Assembly: GCA_034376725.1 (NCBI GenBank)
Contig: JAXMJH010000041.1
Coordinates: 13,585-77,584, forward strand
Source: UBA11164 sp034376725
GTDB taxonomy: Bacteria > Pseudomonadota > Gammaproteobacteria > Xanthomonadales > Xanthomonadaceae
Direction: 5' to 3'
DNA: 64,000 bases
This document shows, in pieces, positions 27,751 through 36,564 of this stretch. The position numbers and the translations under genes are program-made. The first letter of the stretch is position 1, and each line of letters starts with the position of its first letter. A model generated the notes under the pieces. That model was not told the DNA's origin. It searched no databases and saw only the letters and a program-made list of their open reading frames with translations.

Positions 27751-29358
27751 TCAATCACGCCCGAGGATCATGTCCGCCGCGCGTTCGGCAATCATGATGG
27801 TGGGTGCGTTGGTATTGCCGCCGATCAGCCGCGGCATCACCGATGCGTCGACCACCCGAAGGCCGGCGACGCCACGGACCCGCAGCTGCGGATCGACCAC
27901 GGCATTCGGGTCATCGGCTGCGCCCATCCGGCAGGTGCCGACCGGGTGATAGATGGTTTCGGCCTTTCGGCGGATGAACGCATTCAATTCGTCGTCGCCC
28001 TGTACCCGTTCGCCGGGCTGGATTTCCGGCCCGCGAAACGGCGCGAAGGCTGGCTGCGCCAACAGCCGCCGCGACAACTTGAGGCCTTCGCGCAGCATCT
28101 TCAGATCGAAGCCGTCCGGGTCGCCCAGGTAATTGGCTTCGATCCGCGCCGGATCGTTGGGGCTGGCGGAATTGAGCGCGATGCGGCCGCGGCTGAGCGG
28201 GCGAAGCGCACAGGCGTGCAGCGTGTAGCCGTCGCCGGGCAGACGGTTGCGGCCGTGGTCGTCGAGTTGCGCCGGCACGAAATGGAACTGGAGGTCTGGC
28301 CGCTCGTCGGGCGCAAAACGCGAGCGCACGAAGCCGCCGGTTTCGGCGATGTTGCTGGTACCGGGGCCGCGCCGGAACAGGTAGTACTGAAGCGCGACGG
28401 CGACATCGCTGAGCCGGTCGTAGGTGATCCGTTGGGTGCAGCGCTGCAGGGTGCAGATGTCCAGGTGATCGTGCAGATTGGCGCCGACGCCGGGCAGTTC
28501 GTGGCGGACCTCGATGCCGTGTCGCCGCAATTCATCGGCCGGCCCGACGCCGGACAGCATCAGCAACTGCGGCGAATTGATCGCGCCGCCGGACAGGATG
28601 ATCTCGCGCCGAGCCGCGACGCAGAACGCCTGCCCGCCGGCTGCATAAGTCAGGGCAGCGGCGCGGCCGTTTTCGATCAGCACCCGGCCAGCCAGCGCCT
28701 TGGTAACGATGCTGAGGTTGGAGCGATCGCGGATCGGCTTGAGATACGCCGTTGCCGCCGAGCAGCGCGCCCCGTTCTTCTGGGTCACCTGGTAGTAGCC
28801 GAAGCCCTCCTGGTCTGGCCCATTGAAGTCGACGTTGGACTTCAGCCCGGCCTGACCGGCGGCCTCAAGGAAGACATCGGACAGCGGATTGCGGTGGCCC
28901 AGATCGGCAACCGACAGCGGACCGTCGCCGCCGTGCAGGGCATCGGTGCCCCGCGCATTGCCTTCGGAGCGAATGAAATAAGGCAGAACCGCATCCCAGT
29001 TCCAGCCCTCGGCACCCATCGCCGCCCATTCGTCGTAGTCGCGGACATGACCCCGGACGTAGCACATGGCGTTGATCGAGCTGGACCCGCCGAGCACCTT
29101 GCCGCGCGGCCACCACAGGCTCCGACCGTCCAGGTTCGGCTCCGACAGGGTCTGATAGTTCCAGTTCACGCCTTTCTGGCCGACCAGCTTGGCCAGTCCG
29201 GCGGGCATGTGGATGAACGGATGCCAGTCGCGCGGACCGGCTTCGAGCAGCAGCACCGTGGTGTCCGGGTCGGCGCTCAGGCGGTTGGCCAGCGCACAGC
29301 CGGCGGAGCCGGCACCCACGATGATGAAGTCGTACTCGCTGTCGGGCTTTCGGCTCAT
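27751..29358 (-). CDS. GMC-family FAD oxidoreductase (choline dehydrogenase-like)
   Basis: 535-residue flavoenzyme of the glucose-methanol-choline family, which oxidises alcohols. The FAD Rossmann motif is FIIVGAGSAGCALANRLS at about residues 10-28, ending in LLLEAGP. The first GMC signature is RGKVLGGSSSINAMCYVRGH. The second, ILSGGAINSPQLLMLSGVGP, is also clear. Near the C-terminus, TIYHPVGTCRMG contains the catalytic His, followed by VVDASVMPRLIGGNTNAPTIMIAERAADMI (read in two parts). Length fits the family. The substrate is not predictable; BetA-like enzymes and long-chain alcohol dehydrogenases share this sequence pattern. No betaine genes are adjacent. Confidence 0.9.
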   Translation of the reverse strand: MSRKPDSEYDFIIVGAGSAGCALANRLSADPDTTVLLLEAGPRDWHPFIHMPAGLAKLVGQKGVNWNYQTLSEPNLDGRSLWWPRGKVLGGSSSINAMCYVRGHVRDYDEWAAMGAEGWNWDAVLPYFIRSEGNARGTDALHGGDGPLSVADLGHRNPLSDVFLEAAGQAGLKSNVDFNGPDQEGFGYYQVTQKNGARCSAATAYLKPIRDRSNLSIVTKALAGRVLIENGRAAALTYAAGGQAFCVAARREIILSGGAINSPQLLMLSGVGPADELRRHGIEVRHELPGVGANLHDHLDICTLQRCTQRITYDRLSDVAVALQYYLFRRGPGTSNIAETGGFVRSRFAPDERPDLQFHFVPAQLDDHGRNRLPGDGYTLHACALRPLSRGRIALNSASPNDPARIEANYLGDPDGFDLKMLREGLKLSRRLLAQPAFAPFRGPEIQPGERVQGDDELNAFIRRKAETIYHPVGTCRMGAADDPNAVVDPQLRVRGVAGLRVVDASVMPRLIGGNTNAPTIMIAERAADMILGRD

Positions 29359-29503
29359 CTTCCGAGGCTAGGCTGGCCGCTTAGAGCAAATGCTCGGTGC
29401 AGGGTCTGCGCGCCCGCCGAATCGATAGCGGGTTCGCGTTCTCATCGCGCCGGGCTGCTCGATCATCCGCCCACGGACACGGGTTTGGGTTATCTTGCCG
29501 GCC

Positions 29504-30790
29504 ATGCCTGAAGCCGCCGCCACCTTGCACCCGCGCCGACTTATCCAAGCCATGCGCGATTCGCCTGCGCTGCTGTGGGCGTTTCTTTATTTCTTCTTCC
29601 TGCTCACCGGCTACTACGTGCTGCGCCCGGTGCGCGATGCCATGGGCTCAGTCGGCAACCTGCAACTGCTGTTCACCGGTACGTTCGTTTCGATGCTGCT
29701 GCTGCAACCGGTCTACGGCGCGCTGGTCAGCCGGTTTCCGCGCCGGGTGTTTCTGCCTCTGGTCTATTTTTTTTTCATCGGCTGCCTGGTCGGTTTCTAT
29801 CTGCTGTTCGGGCGCGATCTGGCCTGGGCGGGCAGCGTGTTCTTTGTCTGGGTGGCGGTGTTCAACCTGTTCGCGGTCTCGGTGTTCTGGAGCTTCATGG
29901 CCGACGTGTTCAGCGACACCGAGGCCCGCAAGCTTTACGGATACATCGGCGCTGGTGGAACGCTGGGCGGCTTTCTGGGGCCGGCGATCACCAAGTCGAT
30001 GGTCGATCTGGTCGGCGTGGCGAATCTGATGCTGGTCTCGGCAGCGATGCTGTCGTTTTGCCTGCTGTGCATCGTCAAGCTGCGTCCCTGGGCCAGGCGT
30101 CGTGAGCAGGTGTACGGGCTGAATTCCGACGAGCAGGCGATCGGCGGCGACGTGCTGGCAGGGCTGGTGTTGATCTGGCGGCAGCCCTTGCTGCGGGCGC
30201 TGGCGTTGCTGTTGTTCTCCGGTATCGGCGGCGCCACCCTGCTGTACAACGAGCAGGCCGCCATTGCCCGTGCCTATTTCGACACGGCCGAGGCGCGGAC
30301 CAACTATTACTCGTCGATCGACCTGGCCATCAACAGCCTCACGCTTGCCATTCAACTGTTGCTGACCCGCTATCTGCTGACCCGCTACCGACTGGCGACG
30401 GTTCTGCTGATTCCGCCCTCGGTCATCATCATCGGCTTTGCGCTGCTGACCGCATCGCCGCTGCCGATCCTGGTGGCGGTCGTCCAGATCGTCCTTCGGG
30501 CCGGCGAATTCTCGGTCATGAAGCCGGCCCGCGAGACGATCTATACGCGCGTCGAGCGCGAATGGCGCTACAAGGCCAAGGGCGCCATCGACACCGTGGT
30601 CTACCGCGGAGCCGACCTGACCTTCGTCTGGGCGCACAAGTTTCTGGCCTTCGGTGGGTCGTTGACCGTGTTCAGCGCCGGTCTGCTGCTTTCGATCGGC
30701 TTTTTCTACAGCGCCTGGCGGGCGGGACGCGCGCAGGAAGGGCTCCCGGCGGTTCCCGATCCGCGCGGCGCGCCGGGCACGGTGAGCTGA
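29504..30790 (+). CDS. ATP/ADP-carrier-like MFS transporter (NTP/NDP exchanger family)
   Basis: 428-residue polytopic membrane protein with about 11-12 hydrophobic segments. The N-terminus contains YYVLRPVRDAMG, and SVFWSFMADVFSDTEARKLYG followed by YIGAGGTLGGFLGPAI is the typical core of the free-living branch of the ATP:ADP antiporter family. The last part, ARETIYTRVEREWRYKAKGAIDT followed by VVYRGADLTF, is also conserved in that branch. Transport of nucleotides is proven only for intracellular parasites and plastids; the substrate here is unknown. I chose ATG 29504 over TTG 29495. TTATCT at 29490-29495 would start the transcript at about the ATG, and no ribosome site is visible. Confidence 0.8.
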   Translation: MPEAAATLHPRRLIQAMRDSPALLWAFLYFFFLLTGYYVLRPVRDAMGSVGNLQLLFTGTFVSMLLLQPVYGALVSRFPRRVFLPLVYFFFIGCLVGFYLLFGRDLAWAGSVFFVWVAVFNLFAVSVFWSFMADVFSDTEARKLYGYIGAGGTLGGFLGPAITKSMVDLVGVANLMLVSAAMLSFCLLCIVKLRPWARRREQVYGLNSDEQAIGGDVLAGLVLIWRQPLLRALALLLFSGIGGATLLYNEQAAIARAYFDTAEARTNYYSSIDLAINSLTLAIQLLLTRYLLTRYRLATVLLIPPSVIIIGFALLTASPLPILVAVVQIVLRAGEFSVMKPARETIYTRVEREWRYKAKGAIDTVVYRGADLTFVWAHKFLAFGGSLTVFSAGLLLSIGFFYSAWRAGRAQEGLPAVPDPRGAPGTVS

Positions 30791-30855
30791 ACGAAGCGCC
30801 TTTCGGCGTTGTCCCAGATCTCGATCCGGCTGACGAACAGGACAGGACTCTGACG

Positions 30856-31668
30856 ATGTTTTCGTTGCGACAGTGGCTGGGACGCAAGCTGGCGGCTTAT
30901 CTGGCGGCCCCGTCGAAAGCGCCGACGCACGGCCCGACCCATGCGCCGGATGCCCTGGTGGCGACCTTGCGCAAGGGCGACGTGCTGTTGGTCGAGGGCA
31001 GCAGCCGGGTCAGCTCGGCGATCAAATACCTCACCCAGTCGACCTGGTCGCATGCGGCACTGTGCTACCAGAGCCCGTCCGAATTGCCGCCCGACCAGCG
31101 CCTTGACGGGCATGTGCTGGTCGAGGCGGAGCTCAATGCCGGGGTGCGCACGCTTCCGTTGCGGCACTACCTGAAATTCCATACCCGGATATGTCGCCCG
31201 GTCGGGCTGAGCCCGGAGGAGATCGATGCGGTCGCGGGCTTCTTGCTGGACCGTGTCGGAAATCAGTACGACCTGAAAAACATTCTGGACCTGGCGCGCT
31301 ACCTGATTCGCACTCCACCGGTGCCCGAGGGGCAGCGCCGGCGCATGCTCGCCCTGGGCAGCGGCGATCCGACCCGGGCGATCTGCTCTTCGCTGCTCGC
31401 GCAGGCGTTTCAGTCGGTCCGCTACCCGGTCCTGCCGGAAGTGGATGAGACGCCCGGGCGGGTGCTGAGTCGCGAACAGCGGGAAATCCTGCACATTCGC
31501 CACCACAGTCTGTTTGCCCCGCGCGACTTCGACATTTCGCCGTATTTCCGGATCGTCAAGCCGACCATCGAATGCGGCTTCGACTTCAGGGCCGTCCGCT
31601 GGGGTCCGGACAGCGAAGCGGCGATGGCCCAGCTGGCCACTGGCGATGCGCCGAAGGCCGCTGGCTGA
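30856..31668 (+). CDS. YiiX/YebB-like permuted papain-fold amidase (C92-type)
   Basis: 270-residue member of the NlpC/P60-related permuted papain-like family, which includes lipid- and peptide-cleaving YiiX enzymes. The order His then Cys is the permuted arrangement: His66 in STWSHAALC, Glu90 in HVLVEAEL, and Cys177 in RAICSSLLAQAF. The N-terminus LRKGDVLLVEGSSRVSSAIKY is the typical opening of the domain. No signal peptide is seen, so it is probably cytoplasmic or peripherally bound. It follows the carrier gene by 65 bp on the same strand and may share its transcript. The substrate is unknown. Confidence 0.8.
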   Translation: MFSLRQWLGRKLAAYLAAPSKAPTHGPTHAPDALVATLRKGDVLLVEGSSRVSSAIKYLTQSTWSHAALCYQSPSELPPDQRLDGHVLVEAELNAGVRTLPLRHYLKFHTRICRPVGLSPEEIDAVAGFLLDRVGNQYDLKNILDLARYLIRTPPVPEGQRRRMLALGSGDPTRAICSSLLAQAFQSVRYPVLPEVDETPGRVLSREQREILHIRHHSLFAPRDFDISPYFRIVKPTIECGFDFRAVRWGPDSEAAMAQLATGDAPKAAG

Positions 31669-31701
31669 ACACCAAAACCCTGCCTGCCGATCGGTGCCGG
31701 G

Positions 31702-32181
31702 TCAGCCGCGCGTCGCGCGCGGCGACAGCCACATGGTGATTTCGGCGTCGAACACGGTGTCGCCGTCGGGGTCGCGAACCTCGACCAACACCGGGACATC
31801 GTAGCCTGCCCCACGGGCCTCCAGGGGGATGGTCGGAGTGGCCACGGCGTGCATACGACCAGTGGCTTTTTTCAGATAGCGCACCGTCATGCCCTTGGGT
31901 ATCCAGCGCATGCCCGACGGCAGCGAGGCGTCGGTCATCACTCCGGCGCACAGTTCGGCCAGATTGCACAGCGCAATCGCATGGACGGTGCCGATATGGT
32001 TGTGGACCCGCCGACGGTCGGCAATGGTGGCCTCGCAGCGGCCGGGCTCCAGTCGGGTGATGGTCGGCCGGATCGACCCGAAATACGGTGCCTTCAGGCA
32101 CACCACCCGGCTGAACAGCCAATTGCCGAACGGCAGCCGCTCGAACTTCCGATAGGTTTGCAGCAGGGTCGGCGCGGTCAT
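31702..32181 (-). CDS. Hotdog-fold thioesterase (DUF4442)
   Basis: 159-residue DUF4442 protein related to acyl-CoA thioesterases of the hotdog fold. Visible features are RVVCLKAPYFGSIRPTITRL, NHIGTVHAIALCNLAELCAGV (the helix of the fold with the usual H-x-x-A-x-x-N-L-x-E arrangement), and MRWIPKGMTVRYLKKATG, which corresponds to the central strand. A role in hydrolysing fatty acyl-CoA would fit the neighbouring fadE operon on the same strand, but the 184-bp gap between them leaves a shared transcript uncertain. Confidence 0.82.
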   Translation of the reverse strand: MTAPTLLQTYRKFERLPFGNWLFSRVVCLKAPYFGSIRPTITRLEPGRCEATIADRRRVHNHIGTVHAIALCNLAELCAGVMTDASLPSGMRWIPKGMTVRYLKKATGRMHAVATPTIPLEARGAGYDVPVLVEVRDPDGDTVFDAEITMWLSPRATRG

Positions 32182-32365
32182 CGGCGAGGTCCGGTTGGGG
32201 CAGGGCGTGCGTGTTGGTCCGGGCGGCAGCGGCCGGCGTCAGCTGGAAGGCCGCCGGGCATCGTCGGCCGGATCCAAGGCCCGGCTGTCGCAGCACGGCG
32301 GCTCGGCGCGCTCCAGCTCCGGCCCGTCTCCGAAGGAAACGGATCGGAGCCGGCGATTGCTTGAC

Positions 32366-34831
32366 TCAGGCGGCCTTGTCGACTTTCTTGTGTCCTGCGC
32401 TTTTGACCACGGCCAGCTCGTCGGAGTCGAAGTCGTCGACGGTGATCGCATCCATGGTCAGCACGCGCAGTTCTTCGAGCTGGCGGCGCTCGTCGGCGGT
32501 GATCCAGCCTTCGCGCACGCCCTCGTCGAGCTGCTTGTCGAAATCCAGCGCTTCGATGTCGCTGTTCTTGAGCGCCTTGAGGAACTTGCGTTCCACCGGC
32601 TCGGCCAGGATGACCTTGGGCAGGGCGGCAATGATTCGGCCGGCCGGGTGGTTCTCGCCGGGGGTCAGGAAGAGACCTTCGCCGAGTCTGTCGCGGGCGT
32701 CGTTGGGCGACATCAGCAGTGCCGCCGCCCGGTGGCCCAGGCGGTCCGATGGCGCCTGCGCGCGACGGCCGAGCGGGAACACCAGCAGCCAGAGCAGCCA
32801 GCCCACCGGCCGGATCGGGAAGTTGCGCAGCGCGCCCGACAGCGCCAGTTCGATCCGGTGCACGGTGTCGTGATAGGCCCAGGCCAGCAGCGGTCGGTCG
32901 GCGACCGGTCGTCCGGTATCTTCATAGCGCTTGAGCATGCTGCTGGCGATGTACAGATAGCTCAACACATCGCCGAGCCGCGCCGACAGGCTTTCCTTGA
33001 ACTTCAGCTTGCCGCCGAGCAGCAGCATCGAGGTGTCGGCGACCAGCGCCAGATTGGCCGAGTAGCGATTCAACTTGCGGTAGTAGCGCCGGGTGTAGGC
33101 GTCGCCCGGCGCGCTGCCGAAGCGCGCGCTGGTCAGGCCGAACCAGAAACTGCGCACCGCATTGGAAATCGCAAATCCGATGTGGCTGAACAGCGCGTGG
33201 TCGAATTCGCGCAGCCGGATCTGCGGGTCGGGGTGGGTGGCGGCTTTCATTTCCTTCAGCACCCAGGGGTGGCAGCGGATCGCGCCCTGGCCGAAGATCA
33301 TCATGCTGCGGGTAAGAATGTTGGCGCCTTCCACGGTGATCGAGATCGGCGAACCCTGCCAGGCGCGCCCCATGTAGTTGCGCGGCCCGAGGATCACGCC
33401 CTTGCCGGCATGCACGTCCATGGCGTCCTGGATGACGCTGCGGCCGATTTCGGTGGTGTGATATTTGGCGATGGCCGAGGGCACCGATGGTTTCTCGCCA
33501 CGATCGACGGCGGCGGCGGTTGCCAGGGCCAGCGAGCTCATGGAATAAGTGTGGCCGGCGATGCGCGCCAGCGCCTCCTCGACACCTTCGAAGCGGCCGA
33601 TGGAAATGCCGAACTGCTTGCGGATACGGGCGTAGGCGCCGGTGGCGACTGCCGCCAGCTTCATCGCGCCGACCGAGTTGGAGGGCAGGGAAATCGCCCG
33701 GCCGACCGAGAGCACCTCGACCAGCATCTTCCAGCCCTGACCGGCCATGTCCGGACCGCCGATCAGCGCGGAAAGCGGCACGAACACCTCGTTGCCCTTG
33801 ACCGTACCGTTCTGGAACGGGACGTTCAGCGGAAAGTGGCGGCGGCCGACTTCAAGCCCTGGGGTGTCGCGCGGAATCAGCGCCAGCGAAATGCCGATAT
33901 CCCGGGTCTCGCCGAGCAGGCCGTCCGGGTCGTACATCCGGAACGCCAGGCCGATCACCGTGGCCACCGGCGCCAGCGTGATGTAGCGCTTGTCGAAGGT
34001 GAGCTTGACGCCGACCACTTCGGCGCCGCCCCATTTGCCAGTGCACACGATGCCGTAATCCGGAATCGAGGTCGCATCGGAGCCGGCGTGCGGGCTGGTC
34101 AGTGCGAAGCAGGGCACATCGCGGCCGTCGGCCAGACGCGGCAGATAATGATCTTTCTGCTCGTCGGTGCCGTAATGCAGCAGCAGTTCGGCCGGGCCCA
34201 ATGAGTTGGGCACCGCCACCGTCGAGCTGACCGTGGTCGAGATCGAGGCCAGCTTCTGCAACACGCGCGAATGCGCCAGCGCCGAGAACTCCAGTCCGCC
34301 GTAGCGCTTGGGGATGATCATCGCGAAGAATTTGTTGCGCTTGAGGTAATCCCAGACCTCGGGCGGCAGATCGGCCAGCTCGTGGGTGATCTGCCAGTCG
34401 TCGAGCTTGCGACACAATTCTTCCACCGGGCCATCGAGGAACGCCTGCTCCTCGACGCTCAATTCCGGCTTGGGCTGGCTCAGCAGTTGTTTCCAGCGCG
34501 GCATGCCGGAAAACAGTTCGCCCTCGAAGCCGACCGTGCCAGCTTCCAGGGCGGTACGCTCGGTGTCGGACAGCTGCGGCAGCATGCGCGTGTAGATGCG
34601 CAGCAGCGGCGTGGCCAGATAGCGGTGCCGGACCGGCTCGATCAGCAGCGGCAGGGCGAGCGCCGCGAACAGCACGCCGCACACGATGCTGGCGATCGGT
34701 CCGCCGCCGAGCGTTGGCGCCAGGAGCAGCAGCACGGCGGTCAGCGCAACCCACCATTTCAGTGAAATGCGCAGGTAGGCGGCGAGCGCGCCCGCGAGCA
34801 GGACGGCCAGAATGGGAAGGGCGATGCTCAT
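32366..34831 (-). CDS. fadE: Acyl-CoA dehydrogenase FadE
   Basis: 821-residue membrane-associated acyl-CoA dehydrogenase catalysing the first step of fatty acid beta-oxidation. Two hydrophobic segments at the N-terminus (residues about 4-20 and 27-41) are followed by the acyl-CoA dehydrogenase core with CFALTSPHAGSDATSIPD, and a C-terminal DUF1974 domain. This is the architecture and length of E. coli FadE (814). It begins inside the stop of the alpha/beta hydrolase gene (ATGA overlap), so the two form an operon. A divergent TetR regulator and a palindromic operator lie upstream of that operon. Confidence 0.95.
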   Translation of the reverse strand: MSIALPILAVLLAGALAAYLRISLKWWVALTAVLLLLAPTLGGGPIASIVCGVLFAALALPLLIEPVRHRYLATPLLRIYTRMLPQLSDTERTALEAGTVGFEGELFSGMPRWKQLLSQPKPELSVEEQAFLDGPVEELCRKLDDWQITHELADLPPEVWDYLKRNKFFAMIIPKRYGGLEFSALAHSRVLQKLASISTTVSSTVAVPNSLGPAELLLHYGTDEQKDHYLPRLADGRDVPCFALTSPHAGSDATSIPDYGIVCTGKWGGAEVVGVKLTFDKRYITLAPVATVIGLAFRMYDPDGLLGETRDIGISLALIPRDTPGLEVGRRHFPLNVPFQNGTVKGNEVFVPLSALIGGPDMAGQGWKMLVEVLSVGRAISLPSNSVGAMKLAAVATGAYARIRKQFGISIGRFEGVEEALARIAGHTYSMSSLALATAAAVDRGEKPSVPSAIAKYHTTEIGRSVIQDAMDVHAGKGVILGPRNYMGRAWQGSPISITVEGANILTRSMMIFGQGAIRCHPWVLKEMKAATHPDPQIRLREFDHALFSHIGFAISNAVRSFWFGLTSARFGSAPGDAYTRRYYRKLNRYSANLALVADTSMLLLGGKLKFKESLSARLGDVLSYLYIASSMLKRYEDTGRPVADRPLLAWAYHDTVHRIELALSGALRNFPIRPVGWLLWLLVFPLGRRAQAPSDRLGHRAAALLMSPNDARDRLGEGLFLTPGENHPAGRIIAALPKVILAEPVERKFLKALKNSDIEALDFDKQLDEGVREGWITADERRQLEELRVLTMDAITVDDFDSDELAVVKSAGHKKVDKAA

Positions 34832-35763
34832 GGTGAATCTCCCGTGGAGGAGGGTGGAAGCCGGCTTTCGGATGCCGGCAGGCGGCTCAGGAAGTAGAGC
34901 ACGGTATCGGTGAAACGGTCGTTGTCGTCACCGGCCAGCATGTGCGTCGCATTGGCCAGCTGGATGTGTTCGGCGTGCGGCGCCAGATGCAGAAATTCGG
35001 CGATGTGGTCATTGTCGATCAGTTCGCTCTGCCCGCCGCTGATCAGCAACAGCGGAATATCCACCTGGGCCGCGGCTTCCAGCAGGGCATCCTGAAGTCG
35101 ATCGCCGTTGCGCGCGATGTCGTCCAGCAGGCGCGGATCCCAGTGCCAGTGCAGGCGGCCCTGCCTGCAAGGGACCAGCAGCGAAGCCAATTGTTCCTGC
35201 GTCTTGCGCGGCCGATGCGGCAGTCGGGCGGCGATGGCATCGGCGGCATGTGCGTAATCGTCGAAGCCGTCGGGGTGGGCGGCCATGAATTCCAGAATCC
35301 GTTCCATCCCTTCCGGCCGCCAGCGCGGAGCGATATCCACCAGCACCATGGCCGAATACAGCGGCCGTTGCGCCTGGCCGAGCAGGCCGATCAGTCCACC
35401 CATCGAGGCGCCGATCAGCACCGGATGGGCCGGCAGCGACTGCGCCACACAGGCCTGGTCGGCAATGAACTGTTCGACGCAGTAGGCCACGCCCGCGGGG
35501 TTGCGGCCACTCTGGCCATGGCCGCGGGCATCGAATGCCGTGCTGTCGAAGCCGGCGGCACCGAGGCGGGCGGCAGTGCGGCCCCAGGCCTGTCGGGTCT
35601 GTCCGAAGCCGTGGGCCAGCAGCAGCGCCTGTGCAGCGGCCGGGGCAACGTGCCGTTCGCCGGCCAGCGCCACGCCTTGTTCGCCGTCGACATGCCAGGG
35701 GCGCGCGGGTACAGCGCAACCGCGTTGCGGCACGTGAGCGACGGATTGGCCGATGCTAACCAT
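34828..35763 (-). CDS. Alpha/beta hydrolase, first gene of the fadE operon
   Basis: 311-residue alpha/beta-hydrolase-fold protein. The oxyanion-hole HGFGQTR follows residue 50. The nucleophile elbow is G-A-S120-M-G in PVLIGASMGGLIG. FDARGHGQSG and the late histidine in ANATHMLAG complete the fold. Substrate unknown; an esterase or thioesterase acting on lipids is likely from the fadE coupling. I prefer the start at 35763 because a TTGACA/CATACT promoter puts the transcript start there, which would make the mRNA leaderless. An ATG at 35784 would add seven residues but lies between the -35 and -10 elements. Confidence 0.82.
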   Translation of the reverse strand: MVSIGQSVAHVPQRGCAVPARPWHVDGEQGVALAGERHVAPAAAQALLLAHGFGQTRQAWGRTAARLGAAGFDSTAFDARGHGQSGRNPAGVAYCVEQFIADQACVAQSLPAHPVLIGASMGGLIGLLGQAQRPLYSAMVLVDIAPRWRPEGMERILEFMAAHPDGFDDYAHAADAIAARLPHRPRKTQEQLASLLVPCRQGRLHWHWDPRLLDDIARNGDRLQDALLEAAAQVDIPLLLISGGQSELIDNDHIAEFLHLAPHAEHIQLANATHMLAGDDNDRFTDTVLYFLSRLPASESRLPPSSTGDSP

Positions 35764-35778
35764 ACGCACAAGTATGGT
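35759..35778. promoter_or_regulatory. Perfect palindromic operator of the fadE operon
   Basis: ACCATAC, six bases, then GTATGGT: a perfect 7-bp inverted repeat. It covers the -10 hexamer of the hydrolase-fadE promoter and its predicted transcript start. A further GTATGGT half-site at 35873-35879 abuts the -35 of the divergent tetR gene. The layout suggests that the TetR protein represses both directions; this is inferred. Confidence 0.65.
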
Positions 35779-35800
35779 GCCCATGAGGTTCCCGTGTCAA
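35771..35800 (-). promoter_or_regulatory. Promoter of the alpha/beta hydrolase-fadE operon
   Basis: On the minus strand, TTGACA (35800-35795), an 18-bp spacer and CATACT (35776-35771). The transcript would start at about 35764, next to the ATG at 35763. The -10 lies inside the palindrome. Confidence 0.55.
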
Positions 35801-35879
35801 CGGTTTGGGCGGCGCTTTGATGAAATTACAAGCCTTTGATTTGGTATGACTTAGGGACAATCGGTCATTTTTGTATGGT

Positions 35880-35907
35880 TTGCTTCATATTTCCGGGCGG
35901 TTACACT
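35880..35907 (+). promoter_or_regulatory. Putative promoter of the tetR gene
   Basis: TTGCTT (35880-35885), 16-bp spacer, TACACT (35902-35907). The predicted +1 at 35914 is the A of the tetR ATG. The GTATGGT half-site ends one base before the -35. Confidence 0.4.
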
Positions 35908-35913
35908 GGCCGG

Positions 35914-36501
35914 ATGGCCCGTCCCATCGGCAAAATCGACCGTGCACCCCGACTCAGTGCCGAGGACTGGGCCAATGCCGCATTGGACCAGATCGCCGAG
36001 CAGGGCCTCTCCGCCCTGGCGGTGGAATCGTTGGCGCGCCGCATCGGCGTCACCAAGGGCAGTTTCTACTGGCATTTCCCGTCGCGCGAGGCGCTGCTTC
36101 AGTCGGCGCTGGAGCGCTGGGAGAAGATCGAGCAGGAAACCGTATTCGGCCAGTTGGAAGCGATCGCCGACCCGCGCGAACGCTTGCGCGCGCTGTTTCG
36201 CCTGGTCGCCTTCGAAGTGCGGTCGCACATTATCTATAGCGAGCTGCTCAAGGCACTGGATCATCCGCTGGTCAAGCCGGTGATCGAGCGCGTCTCCAAG
36301 CAGCGGCTCGATTACCTCACCGCATCCTACCGGCAAGCCGGCATGGGACGCGCCGACGCGATCAACCGCGCGCGACTGTCCTATGCCGCCTATGTCGGGT
36401 TTCTTCAGCTTTCGCTTCAGCTGCATCAGCCCCGCCTCGATCACGATGAATTCGAAGCCTACGTCGATCACGTGATGAGCACGCTGATCCCACCTCCGTG
36501 A
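35914..36501 (+). CDS. TetR/AcrR family regulator, probably of fatty-acid degradation
   Basis: 195-residue one-domain-plus-ligand-pocket repressor. The helix-turn-helix is at about residues 15-60: AALDQIAEQGLSALAVESLA, then RRIGVTKGSFYWHFPSREALL, typical for TetR. The C-terminal half is helical and would bind a small ligand, plausibly an acyl-CoA given the divergent hydrolase-fadE operon. I chose the ATG at 35914 because TetR proteins usually begin shortly before the first helix; an earlier in-frame start (35836) would add 26 residues rich in Cys and Phe that look non-native. No ribosome site is visible, consistent with a leaderless start. Confidence 0.88.
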   Translation: MARPIGKIDRAPRLSAEDWANAALDQIAEQGLSALAVESLARRIGVTKGSFYWHFPSREALLQSALERWEKIEQETVFGQLEAIADPRERLRALFRLVAFEVRSHIIYSELLKALDHPLVKPVIERVSKQRLDYLTASYRQAGMGRADAINRARLSYAAYVGFLQLSLQLHQPRLDHDEFEAYVDHVMSTLIPPP

Positions 36502-36564
36502 GCTGAGCCACGCCGATTCCCATGCCGATGACGCCCGCGTGCGGGCGCAGGAGACTACCGCCCG

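Noticed and set aside
32195..34204. Open frame of 669 codons on the plus strand, antisense to fadE
   Set aside because: Antisense to a certain acyl-CoA dehydrogenase; no ribosome site and low-complexity translation.
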